In this document: one piece after another, positions 1 to 13,300 of the stretch
How positions within the stretch are numbered: position 1 is the first letter of the stretch
How the letters are laid out: the number at the start of each line of letters is the position of its first letter
NCBI GenBank assembly: GCA_009103225.1
Contig: RHPI01003389.1
Span: forward strand, 536,099 to 600,098
Origin: Chlorokybus atmophyticus
Taxonomy: Eukaryota > Streptophyta > Chlorokybophyceae > Chlorokybales > Chlorokybaceae
Direction of reading: 5' to 3'
DNA: 64,000 nt
Position numbers and translations under genes: made by a program
Notes under the pieces: model-generated
What the model saw: only the letters and a program-made list of their open reading frames with translations
Databases searched by the model: none
Told to the model about the DNA's origin: nothing

Positions 1-1485
1 TTGTTCCTTTGCTGCTTGCTCTGCGGGTGGGGTCTCCTCCTCAAGGTCAATGGCATCCAGCAAGCCCTTCATGGCTGGTGGGATGTTGGTGTCTTCTGGG
101 TGTAATACTTGTCCAGCACGTTCTTGTTAAGTGGCTATAAACCATAAGCTCTAAAGCCACCCATAATGTTCGCGGGTGCGAGTCCTTGCAGCCAGGGGTT
201 CACCAGCAAGGACAAGAACTCGGCTCTAGACGGGTCTGAGTTGTATCTTGTTTCTTGTCTTGCTCTGTACTCTTTGCGATAAAACTTCTTTGAAAGGATG
301 AAAGCAGCTAACATCCAAGACTTGCAGGCGATGTGTGGTGTGGGGTGGGAGCACAAGGATGTGGAGACCCTGTTGCATTGCGAAGCTGATCATGTCGCTG
401 TTGTATCTGCTAACATGCCCATCCACCACCAAGAGAGCAGGGTTTATTGTGCTCACACCTTTGGGCACCTACTTCACAAGATGCTTGGTCCACCTGTCAA
501 AGATGTCTGTTGTCATCCACGCATTTTGTTGTTGCATAGCAAACACCGAGCCAGGTACTTTCACCCCAAATGCTCCGCGTTGTCTTGTGTCATGCGCTTC
601 CCCTTCATGATGCTGAGGAGTGGGAAGGTGTAGCCAGCTCCTGATACTGCTGCCATAATGGTAATATGCTCTCTGGTTTCTATTGTGGCTGTTTGAGCGC
701 AACGTGCACCACTGCATAAACAGGTGACAGTCAGCATGCCGCACAGTAATTGCTATGCAAGTAATGCATTACCAAACATACTTGCCTCTCACAGATGCCT
801 CGCTGGTTGTGCATGGTGGTGTCTGGCTCGACTCCCACCTCATCAGCAGAGTAGACGCGTTTTGGACCAACTCAACTCAAGTCTGCCACTACCTTCGCCA
901 AAAAGTCAAATTAATGATAAACAACATCTCCATTCAAAGCACATCTACTGGCCTTGTCCAACGCCTCAGCCTTGCGGGAGGTGAGGTGCTTTCTTGCCTT
1001 GAAACCACGCTACCACTTCTTCCCAGGTATCCCTCTTACACACAGCTTGGCACGCTCATCTCCTGCTAACCTCTTCCTTGCTTCAATACACATTCCAGTC
1101 CAAGTCACCCCTCTCCCACACTGGTTGATCACAAACTGAGCAAGCGACTCCTCGTCCTCTTCATCAAACAGAGTAGCTGCACCAGCACCCTTACATGCAA
1201 TTCACATGCATAAGCACATTCAGCACTTGCACATTGCACAAGCATTTACAAGCATTGCGCTCACTTGTACTTGTCGAGCAGGGCGGGATTGTCACAGTAA
1301 CGGCGAAGGTTTGTCCTTGGGATGCCAAGATCAGACAGTGCCTCGCTGATGCTCATGCAGCCTTCGCTAATGCCGTGCACTACCCTCTAGATGTCTGGCA
1401 TATCGAGGACGTAGTTTCTGTAGCCCTGTCGTCCCTTGGCACGAGCAGGGGTCTTGGCTCTCACACGTTTGCCCTGTGTTGCCAT
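1..1485 (-). pseudogene. Relic of a pogo/Tigger (DDE_1, CENP-B-like) DNA transposase, cut by the window edge
   Basis: On the minus strand an ATG at 1485 opens a basic leader, then a TAG at 1387-1389 stops it after 32 codons. The same frame continues through 1262-1386 with a psq-type helix-turn-helix (SISEALSDLGIPRTNLRRYC). Further pieces lie in shifting frames with stops: AKLCVRGIPGKKWW and KRVYSADEVG, the region of the first catalytic Asp (about 820-1060); GVKVPGSVFAMQQQNAWMT (about 470-570); and LLVVDGHVSRYNSD with LPPHTTHRLQVLDV, the second Asp and its conserved follow-on (about 290-440). The order matches DDE_1 transposases, which cut and paste DNA. Several stops and frame changes show that this copy is dead. 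No terminal inverted repeat was found; the 3' end of the gene lies left of base 1. Confidence 0.8.
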
Positions 1486-2553
1486 GGTCAGCTGGCATGT
1501 TATGCAAAGGGGTGTCTGAGCGGCCATGTCGCAATTATGCCAAAACGGTGCACACGAGCAAGCCACCCACCCTGCTTGTAGAGGCGACCATAGGTAGCAG
1601 CAGTCATGGTAAACAACAGCAGCAAACTGTTTATAATGCAATATTAAAACGTGTGCAACTCTGCCTGCCTTACACACGCACTACTTGCATGCCATTTCCC
1701 TCACCTCACCTATGCTGCATCCTTGACCAACTTGCCTTACCACACAGTTGCAGCAACAAAAACTCTGCCAGACAAACTCACAATGTCTACACAAGCACGC
1801 CACAGCAACCAACACCCTCCCCCCCGCCCGTATGAGTAATACCCACCACTTAGGCACACTCCAAAAAGCTTATGCATTGCTTGCGAAACGTGTCACATGT
1901 AACTTTTGCAATTCATATTGTAATTATACAAAATTTGAGAATTAAGCTGTGTATTGCCTCAGTAACACGTCGCAAAAACCCCTTTCCATTTACTCTTCGT
2001 ACGCAACAATAATTAACTACCAACATGCGGCACTAGATCGAGGCAGCCCAACACATGCTGTACCGCTCTTTCAAAGCTCCCGCCACATTTATCCGTTTGC
2101 CTTGAAAGTTGGTTTGAGGGTGTATTACACTTGCTATCTACCTAACCTATAAGTTTGACCGCGATTGCCTAAGGGAATCACAAGATAACCGCCAAAAACC
2201 GCGTTTTGGCCAAATACGGGCGAGTGGCCAACTAGGGACCCCCTACCCTAACCTCCTCCAGCTGGTTGGGCCAGTCTCAAGCCACCCCTTCTGCCGTGAC
2301 ACTGTGAAGTTCACCGTCATGAGCCAGCAACTATCGCTGTCAGCCTTCCGCGGTCTGTAGCGCCGCAGCCAATTGGAGAGGAGCAGAAGAAGTCCACGCT
2401 ATTGTGCGCGTCACACTGCCTAACTGCATGTGTCACACTCACACGTAAGCACTGTCCTGAGCACGGAGCACGTCGGTTCGTGGTCCGCGGCATTGGCGAC
2501 GGCGGCGGCGGCGGTGTCGGCGGCATTGGCGTCCTCCAGGCCCGCGTCTCGTC
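1486..2553. other. Intergenic, no gene recognised
   Basis: Between the transposase relic and the P450 start. The first half is CA-rich and probably belongs to the decayed transposon. The second half (about 2150-2550) becomes GC-rich and probably holds the P450 promoter and 5' leader. A CCCTAACC tract at about 2240 resembles a half telo-box but is not a perfect AAACCCTAA. A short GGC run sits at about 2498-2525. Confidence 0.5.
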
Positions 2554-5499
2554 ATGGACGCAATTGCATTCCTCGTGTGGCTGGTGGCTGGGTTCTTCTT
2601 GCTCAGCAGCCTGAGCACAGCATGGCGCTACAGGTCGGCTGCGGGCAGCTGTGCTTGCAGCTCTGCATGTGCGTGTGGGTCAAGTCTTCACGGTCATTGT
2701 CCTCGCCGTCGTCATTGTTTTGATCGTTCTTGTATGCCGTGTCTAGGCCTGGGGTGCACAGGGGCCCCCCCGTGCTGCCCGTCGTCGGTCACGCCCACCT
2801 GGTCGTCTTCCACATGCTGCGCGGCTCCTTACACGACTGGATCGCCGCCGAGTGCGCCGCCGCTCCCGCCGGCGCCTGGACGCTTGTCCTGCCAGGATTG
2901 GGCTCAGGCACTCCTTGGCAGGCATGTGTGCATTGGCAATGCAATATTGTCACAGGCATTTGTAGCTGAGCTGAATGTCACATCTTGTCAGTCACTGGTT
3001 ACACGCAGCAGGTTAGTTACTACCTGAGTGATGAGTCATAGTACTGACTCAGCTGAACACAATGAACAGCACACGTTTGCGTGACTATGCAGCCAATGCA
3101 TGCAGGGTCAGCAATACGTGCATTGCGGGTCACACCACTAAGTACTGACCATAGGCGTTGTTCGAACAAGTGCAAATGCAGCTGTTCATTTTAACACACC
3201 CAGTTTGTCGTTTACTTCACAGAGGCTGAGTCGGCTATTCATTCCTTCACTTCGGTACCACATCATATCGGACGTGCCTTCGGTGGAGCGCGTGCTCAAG
3301 ACCAACTTCGCCAACTATCCTAAGGGCCAACTCTTCCATGACATGCAGGTGTGGCTCGCTGTTCTTGTAATTGTTACGTGTCTGTAACTCATACCTCCCT
3401 CGAAACCCAAAACGCTGCATTGGCTTGCAGAAGGACGTGTTGGGTGACGGTATCTTTGCGGTGGATGGAGAAGCATGGAAGGCGCAGCGCAAGGCGGCCA
3501 GCTACGAGTTCAGTCATGCGAATCTGCGGGAGTTCACCGCCAAGGTGTTTGCGCATCACGCAAAGGTGAGTTGGCAAGCTTGTGCACGTTGTCAAGAATA
3601 ACATAACACGTGTGAAATCAGATTGTTGCGGACAATGTTGCCATGATGGCCAAGAGTGGCGAAAGTTTCAACCTCCATGACCTGTTTGGCCGGTACACAT
3701 TTGACAGGTGAGTGCACACGCATGCATGCGCATGCTCACGCGCGTTCAGTGGATGGCAACACACAACTTTGAGTCAGTGGGGTCATGTCTGCCTCGTGTT
3801 CAACCAACACTACCCACCAACAGCATACTGAAGATTGGTTTTGGTACGGACGTTAGCACGCTGAGTTCGTTTCCACCAACAACCAAAGCTGGCACCAGCA
3901 ACAATGCCAGTAAGCCCGTGTAAGGCTGTCGTACACATGCTCTGCGCTAACACACTGTTTATCACATGGCGTCCCACCCTTATACTCTCTCCATCACCCC
4001 AGCCTTGTCATTGCTGAGTGCCTTTGACGCCACGCTTCAATGTGGCTACATGAGGTTCTATTACGCGGACTTCTACCCGCTGTTGCGCGCGCTGAGCATC
4101 GGGCCGGAAGGGCGCATGGCCAAGGCGTCTGCGGTTGTCAACGAGTTCTCTTACGGCGTGGTGAGGGCACGCAGGGCTGAGCTGGTGCACGCACCGGATG
4201 CCGTGCATGCGCGACATGACCTGCTTTCCAGGTAGGTAGAGAGAGTGCATGTATGTAACCATGTGCGCATGTGCATGTGCGTGCGCGTGTGCTTAGGTAC
4301 GAGTGTGCTTACGCACACATGTGCATTTGTGCATGCGCATACATGTGTGCGTGCATGTGTATGTTTGTGTGCGCGCGCGCTGTGTGTTGTGGTCCTGTAG
4401 GGCACACAGACACATAAAGCTTTACACACAATCAACGCTGTGGCGTCGCAGGTTCATACTCCTTGCCAATGGCAACGGCGATGATCGGTACCTTCGTGAT
4501 ATAATCATCAATTTTGTGGTCGCCGGGCGTGATACAACTGCTTCAGCACTGTCATGGATGTTCTACATGATCACGCAGGTACTTCGTGCATATTGGCTCT
4601 CAAAGCCTATAACACTTCCGGTGGTTGACATGTTGTGTGCAGCATCCTCACGTTCAAGAAGAGATAGTCACTGAGCTAGAGCGAGTTGTGGGCACCGACG
4701 TGGGCACGCCGCCAACATATGTACAGCTACATCAATGCCACTACTTGCATGCATGCTTTTCTGAGACACTCCGGCTCTACCCTTCAGTCCCGCTCGACAG
4801 CCACGTCGCCCTACACGTATGTGCATGCAACCCACGTGTACTCTACACAATTACTTTACGATCACACGCGTGCATATGCACCCTACGCGCGCGCACGCAC
4901 CCACCAGCGCACAAACAAACAAGCATCTGCACACACATACACACGTGTTGCGCTTGCGCAGGATGACGTGCTGCCGAACGGGCTGAAAATGGACGCGGAT
5001 GAGCACGCGACATATTCGTCGTACGCAATGGGGCGAGCGCCGTGGGTTTGGGGCAAGGATGCGGCTGAATTCAGACCCGAGCGCTGGCTCGCGAACGATG
5101 AAGCCACCGGCACGCGTGTGTTTCAGAACCAATCGCCCTTCACTTTCACCGCGTTCCATGCGGGCCCGCGGCTGTGCCTTGGCAAAGACATGGCCTACGT
5201 TGAGGTGGGTTTGTGTATACACCGTAACCAGCAACGCTTTTGTGCAATGCATCATGTGCTCATACGCTCACAATATTCCTTGTGCGTGTGTGCCCCTTGT
5301 CGTGTGCTACATAGTTACAGGTAGAGATGATTTCTTATATGTGTGATTGTTGCAGGCCAAAACAGCTGCTGCGCTGCTTTTGCGCAAGTACAACTTCACG
5401 CTCGCAACGGACTACAAGCGGCCGGTGCCCGAGCTTAACTTTGTGCTTGGCATGCGCAACGGCCTGCATGTTGTGGCAACACCGAGGGTGTGTCGCTGA
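2554..5499 (+). CDS. Cytochrome P450, CYP86 clan, CYP704-like (probable fatty-acid omega-hydroxylase)
   Basis: Eleven exons: 2554-2633, 2747-2921, 3223-3348, 3431-3565, 3622-3707, 3824-3909, 4003-4231, 4452-4578, 4643-4816, 4962-5204, 5356-5499. They join without a frame break into 534 residues, a normal P450 length. Residues 1-24 form a hydrophobic ER anchor, followed by a proline-rich hinge (RPGVHRGPPVLPVVG). KDVLGDGIFAVDGEAW and DLFGRYTFDSILKIGFG are typical of CYP704. The I-helix oxygen-binding motif is AGRDTT, the K-helix ExxR is ETLRLYP, and the heme-Cys loop is FHAGPRLCLGKD. CYP704 enzymes of land plants omega-hydroxylate long-chain fatty acids for cutin or sporopollenin; that role here is inferred from family only. 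Intron 2 needs a GC donor (CAG|GCATGT); the other nine are GT-AG. Confidence 0.93.
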
Positions 5500-6382
5500 G
5501 CCGCGCGTCATCATGTGCCATCTTTCTGTTGCCGCACGCAAGCACAACACAGAGCAACAACAATGGTTGTATATAGGTTGTGTAGAACATACATTAAACC
5601 GCTTCTTTCATTTTCAATAACTAACTATGCTACAATAAGGCAATCAGGGCTTCCAGTATGCATGTCTGTTGTAGTGGGTCGTAGACCATGAGTTTCACTT
5701 GTAGTCCGCACCAGCAAGAGTCTGTGCCCATGAGGTGCTGGTGGTTGCGATTAATACGCAATTAGCAGCAACATGTGCCATTCTGGCCGGACATGTTCAA
5801 AGCTGGTAGCTGGAGTACCAACTCTATAACATGTGAATGGCCTGCTTTTGCTACTGAAGCTTCCAAACAAAATTGGGCCCTTGCACGCATCCTGCCCTAC
5901 CGTGTGCTGTACTGTGCTGTGCGGGGTGCGTGCATGTTCACAACACCGTGTTACCATGCGGCTGCTCCAACCTCAGAGAACCCCGTGATACACAGCTCCT
6001 CTTATAACAGAGATGTTGCCACTCAACACTCCTCAGACCCAAACTCCATCCCAGTGCCCACCCGTCCCCTCGCACCCTTCTCGCCCTCTCCCGCGCAAAG
6101 CACGCACGCCACGCAGCCCTTCCCCCCGCAGGCTTTGCACCTTGCATGCGCAACAACCTCGTTTGCAGTGTTCACATCAACAACCAGCAACCCTCCCCAA
6201 GAAGCAAACCCTCTTACCTGGCGAGCCCGATGATGCCGCCCACCCCCGCACCCCCGGGCCGCGTGAGCGCACGCCCTTCACCCTCGCACGCAGCGCACGC
6301 ATGCCAACCACGTCCCACAGCGCACAACGGACAGAACTCTCTGAAGCTGCTGCTGTGTGTAGTTGGGTGTGTAAGTGTCTGT

Positions 6383-6449
<67 letters not shown>

Positions 6450-7329
6450 GCATGTGTGTGTACAGGATATACAGAATGCTAATGCGGACATCTCGGGGAC
6501 ATGCAAAACCGACCCTTACCTATCCGCTGTGGATAGAGTTGATGTCACTGTGGTTGCTTTGCATCGTCGCAAGCCGGGCTCCCTGTATCTTGGGTGGTAG
6601 CCTGGTGGTGAGACGTTTGTTGCAGTGAAACAACTTTGTGCATGCCATGTCCAACAGCCACGTAGAAAAGCGCATATATAACTCTGTCACAGGTTATGCT
6701 TATACACAAAACCCTTCAAGTCAGCATGTTTTCATGATTGGCTGTTCCGAAAAGCCACATCAATCAAGCTGAATTCAAGCACTCCCCTTTACCATTGCAC
6801 ATTGAATCTGTCCAACAAGGGGACAACACGCTGGCGGCCGTCGACATTGGCCCACTACCGCCGCCGCCGCCGCCGCCGCCGCTGTCACATCAGCAACATG
6901 CTGCGTAATAGCCACTGGGCACTTTTGCTTATAACGAGGGAAACGAGGCAATGTTTCTGTATTTTACCACTATGAGATTGTGATGGTGAAGCACATGACA
7001 TCACGACTTTGCTTTACACACTGTTCCGCCTTCACATTCAATAACCTCGCCACGTGCACGCTCCAAGTTGGTGTTATCCATCAGCATGTGGTCGCTATAT
7101 AGTTAGCTGACCAGAAATAGACTGATGAGAAAGGACAGCAGCTTGTGTCAGCTGATGAGTTGATGGCCACATGCAAGCTTGCCACTATGCACAAGTTCCA
7201 TGCTTGCAGGTCTCCGCAACCAGCATATATAGCAGCGAATATTCCATAGAGCTGTGTACATTGGAGTTGATAAACAAGCGCGATGCCCACAGCCAGGCAC
7301 GCAATAACTGTACAGAATCCATCACCACA
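5500..7329. other. Intergenic between two convergent genes, no gene recognised
   Basis: Holds the 3' regions of the P450 (+) and the coiled-coil gene (-). Open frames at about 5775-6600 are proline- and serine-rich by composition, with no recognisable domain or splice pattern. A GA dinucleotide tract (6393-6447) and a CCG run (about 6857-6880) lie here. Confidence 0.5.
6393..6447. repeat. (GA)n microsatellite
   Basis: About 27 uninterrupted GA units. The translated RERERE and SLSLSL frames over it are artefacts. Confidence 0.95.
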
Positions 7330-10300
7330 TTACACATCACTAAGTGTCACTTCACACTGTTTCCGCTTCAACTTATCTTCCCACTCCGCCTCTCTCTCCC
7401 TCCACTTCCTCTCCCACTCCCCATTAACCCTCCTCATCTCCCCTTCCACCTCCCTACTCCTCCTCTCTTCCAGCTCCTCCGCCGCCAGCTTCGCCCGCGC
7501 GAGCTCCCTCTCTATCGACGCCACGTACGTCGCGGTCGCGGTGGATTGCTGCAGCCTCTCGCACTCGGCGGACTTGCGCTTCAGCTCCGCTCTTGTTTCG
7601 GCTGCTGATGCGGCTTCGGTCCGAGCACGCTCGTCTGAATGCTCGCATGAGACCAACAGCTCCGTAACACGCCTCTCCGCTTGCTCCATCGCCTGCAAAG
7701 CAACAATCCGTTGGAATACGCGTGTACCCAACAACTCACTTCAATCCAGTCTTTAGTGTTGCATTCTCAATTCAACCTGTGCATCGCTCCATGACCACAG
7801 CTTGTCACCTCACTTGGTGTACATCATTGTACGGATGCACGCAAGTATTCAAGTGCCCATTTATTGCGTCATTGACCTCACTGCCCATGCATGTGACCAG
7901 TCATGCAACCATCAAAGCGTCCTTCCTCACCTCACGTTTGGCCGCCTGCACGCGTTCCATGGTCGCTGCCTCCCATATGGACCTCTCCTCAGCATGCCGC
8001 AAACACTGCATTGTTCATATCTGGTCACAAACTTTTCACCGCAACCCCAACAAACCAGCAACTCCAGCGAATAACGTGAAATCGCGCTCACCTCTTCCTC
8101 CAGTGCCTTGCATGCAGCCCGCCACTCCTCCTTCGCCTCCCTCACGCGCTCCTCGCTGATCTCCGCCCCACGCGTCACGCCCTCCGCGCGCGCAGCCTCC
8201 AGCTGAGTGCGAGCAGAAGTGTGCGTTGTGTTTCACGCGCGCAGGTACACGCACGAGCTGATGCGTGTGTGTAAGCTGGAATTGGCAAGTATGAATTTTG
8301 AGATCACTACACAAACAGCCGTTGTATGTATGTGTGCACCACCTGCGCGTCCTTCTCCCGCTCCCACACCGCCAGCTCCTCCCTGATGACGCCCTCGCTG
8401 AGGAGCCGCTCAAGAAGAGCCGTATCACTCTGAACCTACGAGTGATGTATGCATCAATACTTCACGCTGTTGAAGCATAGATCGATAAGACAACCTGTTG
8501 CCATGCATGTTGTGACTACATAGCCATTTACCAAGAATCAAAATTGCGTATCATATCAGGTCTGGTAACCTATACATGTTGGTGTGTATACTGTTGCATA
8601 TGCTGGCGGATACGGCAACGCTCAAGTCACCTGGAGAAGTTCTGTGGCCTTTTGGTGTGTAAGTGTCTCAACCGTCTCGCGCACATGCGCCTCCCACACA
8701 CCCCGCGCGGCGGCGATGCCCTCCTCGCGCGCACCCACAATTTCCAGCAGCTTGTCCGTCTCCCACCCTCGCCTCTACACGCCATGTGGGGTGCACTCAC
8801 GAAGGTGGATACCACATGTGTGCATGCAACCACACGTTGACACAACATAGTACCTGTGTTTCGGCCTCGGCCTTGAAAGCGCCTTGCGTTGCAGTCAAAG
8901 CCTCGTTGTGGCCTCGCCTCTGTGCGGGTAAGATATTGGTGTGTGTTTAGTTGTTGTACAGGTGGCAATGTTGTGTTTCTTCTCCCTCCTCACCTCTGCT
9001 TGGACAACGCTGTCCATCTCGATCACAGCACGCATGCCCGCAGCGCATAACCGCGCAAGCGTGGCATTGGTTCCCTCATTCCAATGCTGTTGTTGTTGCC
9101 TACTCGCGTGCTCAGATGCAACATCTACTCTTGCGTCAGACACAACACTCGCCATGCCTTGAACAAAACCCGCAGCCGTTTCCGCACCCACTGCTCGCAG
9201 CCGTTTCAGCAGGCCTTCCGGCAGCTCAGTCAGCATAGCTTCCTCTCTGCAAAAGGCCAAAGCCTCTTCCAGCTCGTTTAACCGCATCTGGGCAGATGCC
9301 AACCGGCATTGCATTTCACTGACGGCTTCCTCAGTTACTGTCTGACCGGCCAAATGGAACCGCAATAACTGGCATTCTTCCTCTAACTCGGTCAACCGGG
9401 AACTGCGGTTGTCCACTTCGCCACGTAACTGACCGATCTCTTCCTGCAAAGACATGTTCGCAGTTGCTTTCTCGGCTAGTGTCTGCTCCAAAGCAGTGGA
9501 ATCTTCATCCCGCGACCGAAGCTCGCCCCTAAGCTCCTCAACTGCACATGGTTATCACGGGTTAATGACACAGACACACTCGCATCCACGTACAGATGTC
9601 TGCGCACACACGCATGCGCACGCCCACGCGCACGCATATGCATGCGTGCAGGCACGGGCACAGGCACAGGCACGCACACCACGACCACGACCATGACCAC
9701 CACCACCACCACCACCACCACAACGATGACGACAGCACAGACACACAAGCACGCGGTTATACCTTGACACACAAGCGCACGCATGTGCGGGCATACGACA
9801 ACAACCGTCACACTCACTGGCGTTATGGAGAGTGCGTGCCTCCTCTTCACCCTCTTCAAGCCTCTGCTGCTGTCTGAACAGCTGTCGCTTCAGCCCGGCC
9901 ACCATATTAACCTGCAGGAATGGTGAGCTTACTACGCCACATCACCGCCCCCAACAGCTGGCCCATCGAAATTGGAAACATTCCACTTACTGCCTTTGCG
10001 CTGATGCGCTCCTCTGTCTCGCGCATCCGCTCAGCCTCTGCCACTGCCGCTTGTATGCTCGCCTGCCAACTCAACTGGTCACACATAACTCACACTCACA
10101 CACGTGCTCACAACATTGTTGTTAGCGAGCACTGCCCACCTGAAGTTCTTCGTTCACCGCGGTCAAGCGCTGAACCTCACCATCTTTGCTCGCCAGCTGA
10201 CAGGGGCGACAACACGTACACACATACACTTGAGTCAATTGTGATCTGGCTTACAAACAATCAGCTGCTAAGCACGCTCACCTTCTTCACCAACTTGCTG

Positions 10301-13300
10301 CTTGCTAGCTGCTCTGCTTCATCCGACACCGCTCTGGCCATTTCCATCCGTGCAACACGAGCCTGTAAATAGACACACGCACATGACTCATATGGTAATG
10401 GTACACGCTCGTGTGCAAGCAACGCACCTGTGATTGTGCATTGACTGCAGTCAATCGCTGCACCTCCGCATCACTCTGCTCAAGCTGCCAAGCACAATAT
10501 ATAAGCATGCACGCACGCTCTCACATCAATACACTTCAAGTCAACGAAGACTTGCCTCGAAGGCCCTCTGCGCAGACTCGGCCTGCATGTTCACAATCCG
10601 GGCCTAACCCAACGTAAGCATCACATCAAGTTACAACAACCATACTTCACACTCAGCAGCTTCAACAGAGCCTTGCTGCTCACCTGGAGAGAGGCAATAT
10701 GTTGCTGCGTGCGCTCACTCTCGCCAGCTGTCACTTGCTGCTGCCTTTGCTCCAACAAAGCCTCCTCCAACTCTGCCATGCGCGCCTGACACACGCAAAC
10801 ATGTCCAATACAACCACATGTACACGTGCAGACACACGCTGCGTAAACCCATGTGGTCATTACTCACCTTAAGCCCGGCGACTTTAGCCCGTAGTCCCGC
10901 AGCCGCAGCAACCTCGTCCTCATCCACCTCATCACCACCACCACCATGCTTGCGCCCCCTCTCCACCCGCTCCTCCTCCCGCTCCCTTTCGAGTCGCTGC
11001 ACCTCCCCCCACGCCTCCTCGATCTCCCGCTCGCGCGCACCCAGACGCGCACGCAGACCCTCCACCTCGTCCGCGTCCTCCTCAACACGCTTCGCCAACT
11101 GCGTGTGGATACACAAACACTCTTTGTGTGCCAACATTGAGCCGATGCTGATGCCTATAAACAACAAGTCATGCGCCTGCCTCTGTGCGGGCCTGGCGAA
11201 GGGACTTTCCCAGCGCGGCGGACTTCCTTTCCAGCTCGGCGATGCGGCGAGCGTCTTCGTCGGATGCTTGTTGGGACTCGGATTGGAGCCGCGTCACCTC
11301 GCTCTCCAAGCACCTGGCCTGGAAGCAGTCAAGCAGAGTGATGTGAAACCGTGGTTGTGAATGTGTGAGTGTGTGCGCGTGCACGTGTACATGCATACAC
11401 GCACGCACACACTCACCACCATCATCACTCTCGCTCACCCTATGCAGCGCCTCCTCCTGCGCCACCATAGCTCTTTCCACCGCCTCCTTGGCCTCCTTCA
11501 CCTCCTCATGGTGGTGGTGGTTGTGGCTCCCTCCACCCGAGCTTTGCCCAAGCTCCGCCTTGATCGCGGCCACGTCGCGCGCGTGGCCCTCGCGCGCGGC
11601 CGCCAGGTCCGATGCGAGCCGGGACAGCTGAGAGGACTGGGCGGAGGACTGGGCGGTGAGGACGGCGAGGGACTGGTCCTTAGCACTGGGGACGGGAGGA
11701 GAGAGTGAGTGTTGTTTGTACACAATGCTGTGTATCAGTACGGGACGCGTCTTGTACGAAGTGTCATGCCGCGCACACACAATGCACATGTTGATGGCAT
11801 CAGGTATTGAGTGCAGCCGTGTACAATGCATGCAATCTAGTAGCTGGAGAGTGCATGTCCTTTGGACGTGGTAAACATCCCGCACGCACCCCATAGCAAC
11901 AAACACGTACTGCATGCCTTTCGATGTATTGTAGTCCATGAGCAAAGGAGCAGTCTTGCCATACTCACCGCAATGCTGTCTTCATGGACGCCAGCTGCGC
12001 ATCCCTCCCCGCTCCCGCCTTCCGCAGCTGCTCTTCGCAGGCTGCCAGCCGCGCACTGAGCTCCAACACAACCACATCCTTCTCCTTGTCCTTGTCCACC
12101 TCCGCCCGCACCTTCGCAGCCTTGGCTCTGCCTGCTCTCGGTACCGCAGGCTTGCGCGAGGGCGGTCTGGCTTCCGAACTGCTGCCGCTGCGCCTGTCGG
12201 ACACGGCTTCTTCTTCGCCCGCTTCACGCTCTCTGTCACGCTCCCTTTCGCTTTCCCTCTCATGTTGCAAAGCTTCCAGCTCTTCAACTCGCTTGAGAAC
12301 CTTCTTCAGGTCCACATCTGCTGTGGGTCCTGGTGCCATGAATGCTGCGTGTTGCGTGCGTGTGGTTGTGATGTCGTTGTGTGAGTGGACCGCAGCATCT
12401 GGCTTGGCAGCGGGCGCAGTTAGAGGCCTCTCAGATGAAATGTCCACCAGGCGCTGCAATGTTGGTATGCAAACGGGCTTGAGTGTTGGAAGGCAAGATC
12501 ACTCATATGTCACACATGCATGCACGCACGGACAAGCATGCCAACATGTAAGCATGAGCGCACACACATGCGCATGTGCATGCGCACGCGCGCACACACA
12601 AACAAACAAGCACATGCACACAGACAAAAATAGCCAACCCTCACGCACCTGAGGGATGTGGTCTTGCATAGCGGGTGCCATGAAGCTTGACGGCGGTGCT
12701 GCCAGCTGGATGATGACATACACAATACCGCTCAGCATATATGTACTGACAGCAACAGCATTGCTCTCTTCACCTCAGACTGAAGCCGCCTGGCTGCTGG
12801 CAGCGCTGCCGGTTTCACCAACACCTCCTGCCAAGAGTCCATTCCCCATCACAACATCCCCACGCAAAATTTACACATTCACAGATGCACTAGCATACCA
12901 TAGTTTGTCCAGCATGAATCACGTGCGTGACATGCTCGCGCCGCCCCACACTGTTCACTTGTGGTGACGCCTCACGGACGACATCCGCACCGTCATCAGC
13001 ATTGTCCGCTGCGACGCGACCCTCCTGCAGCTGGCGGAGCGCCTGAGCCGCGTGGCGCTTGATCGTGAACAGGTGCTCGTCGGCCCAATCGGGAGTTGCC
13101 ATCTGTGCGGCGGGCAACGCATGCGTGGTCGGGTACTCTGCCCTGCACGCCCATATACAGGCATATGTGCACTGATGAAACTTTTGTTGACTTGCTGTAA
13201 GGAGTGTGAAGCAAGTCGTGCTATCATATCATGTGTGTGGTTGGTGATATACCATGCGGTTTACAGAGATATTAGGACTCTAAACACTAGATAGTGTTTA

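Noticed and set aside
9555-9905. Val- or Cys-rich frame and a His-rich frame around 9600-9800
   Set aside because: Shadow of the CA-rich intron between exons 16 and 17 of the coiled-coil gene.
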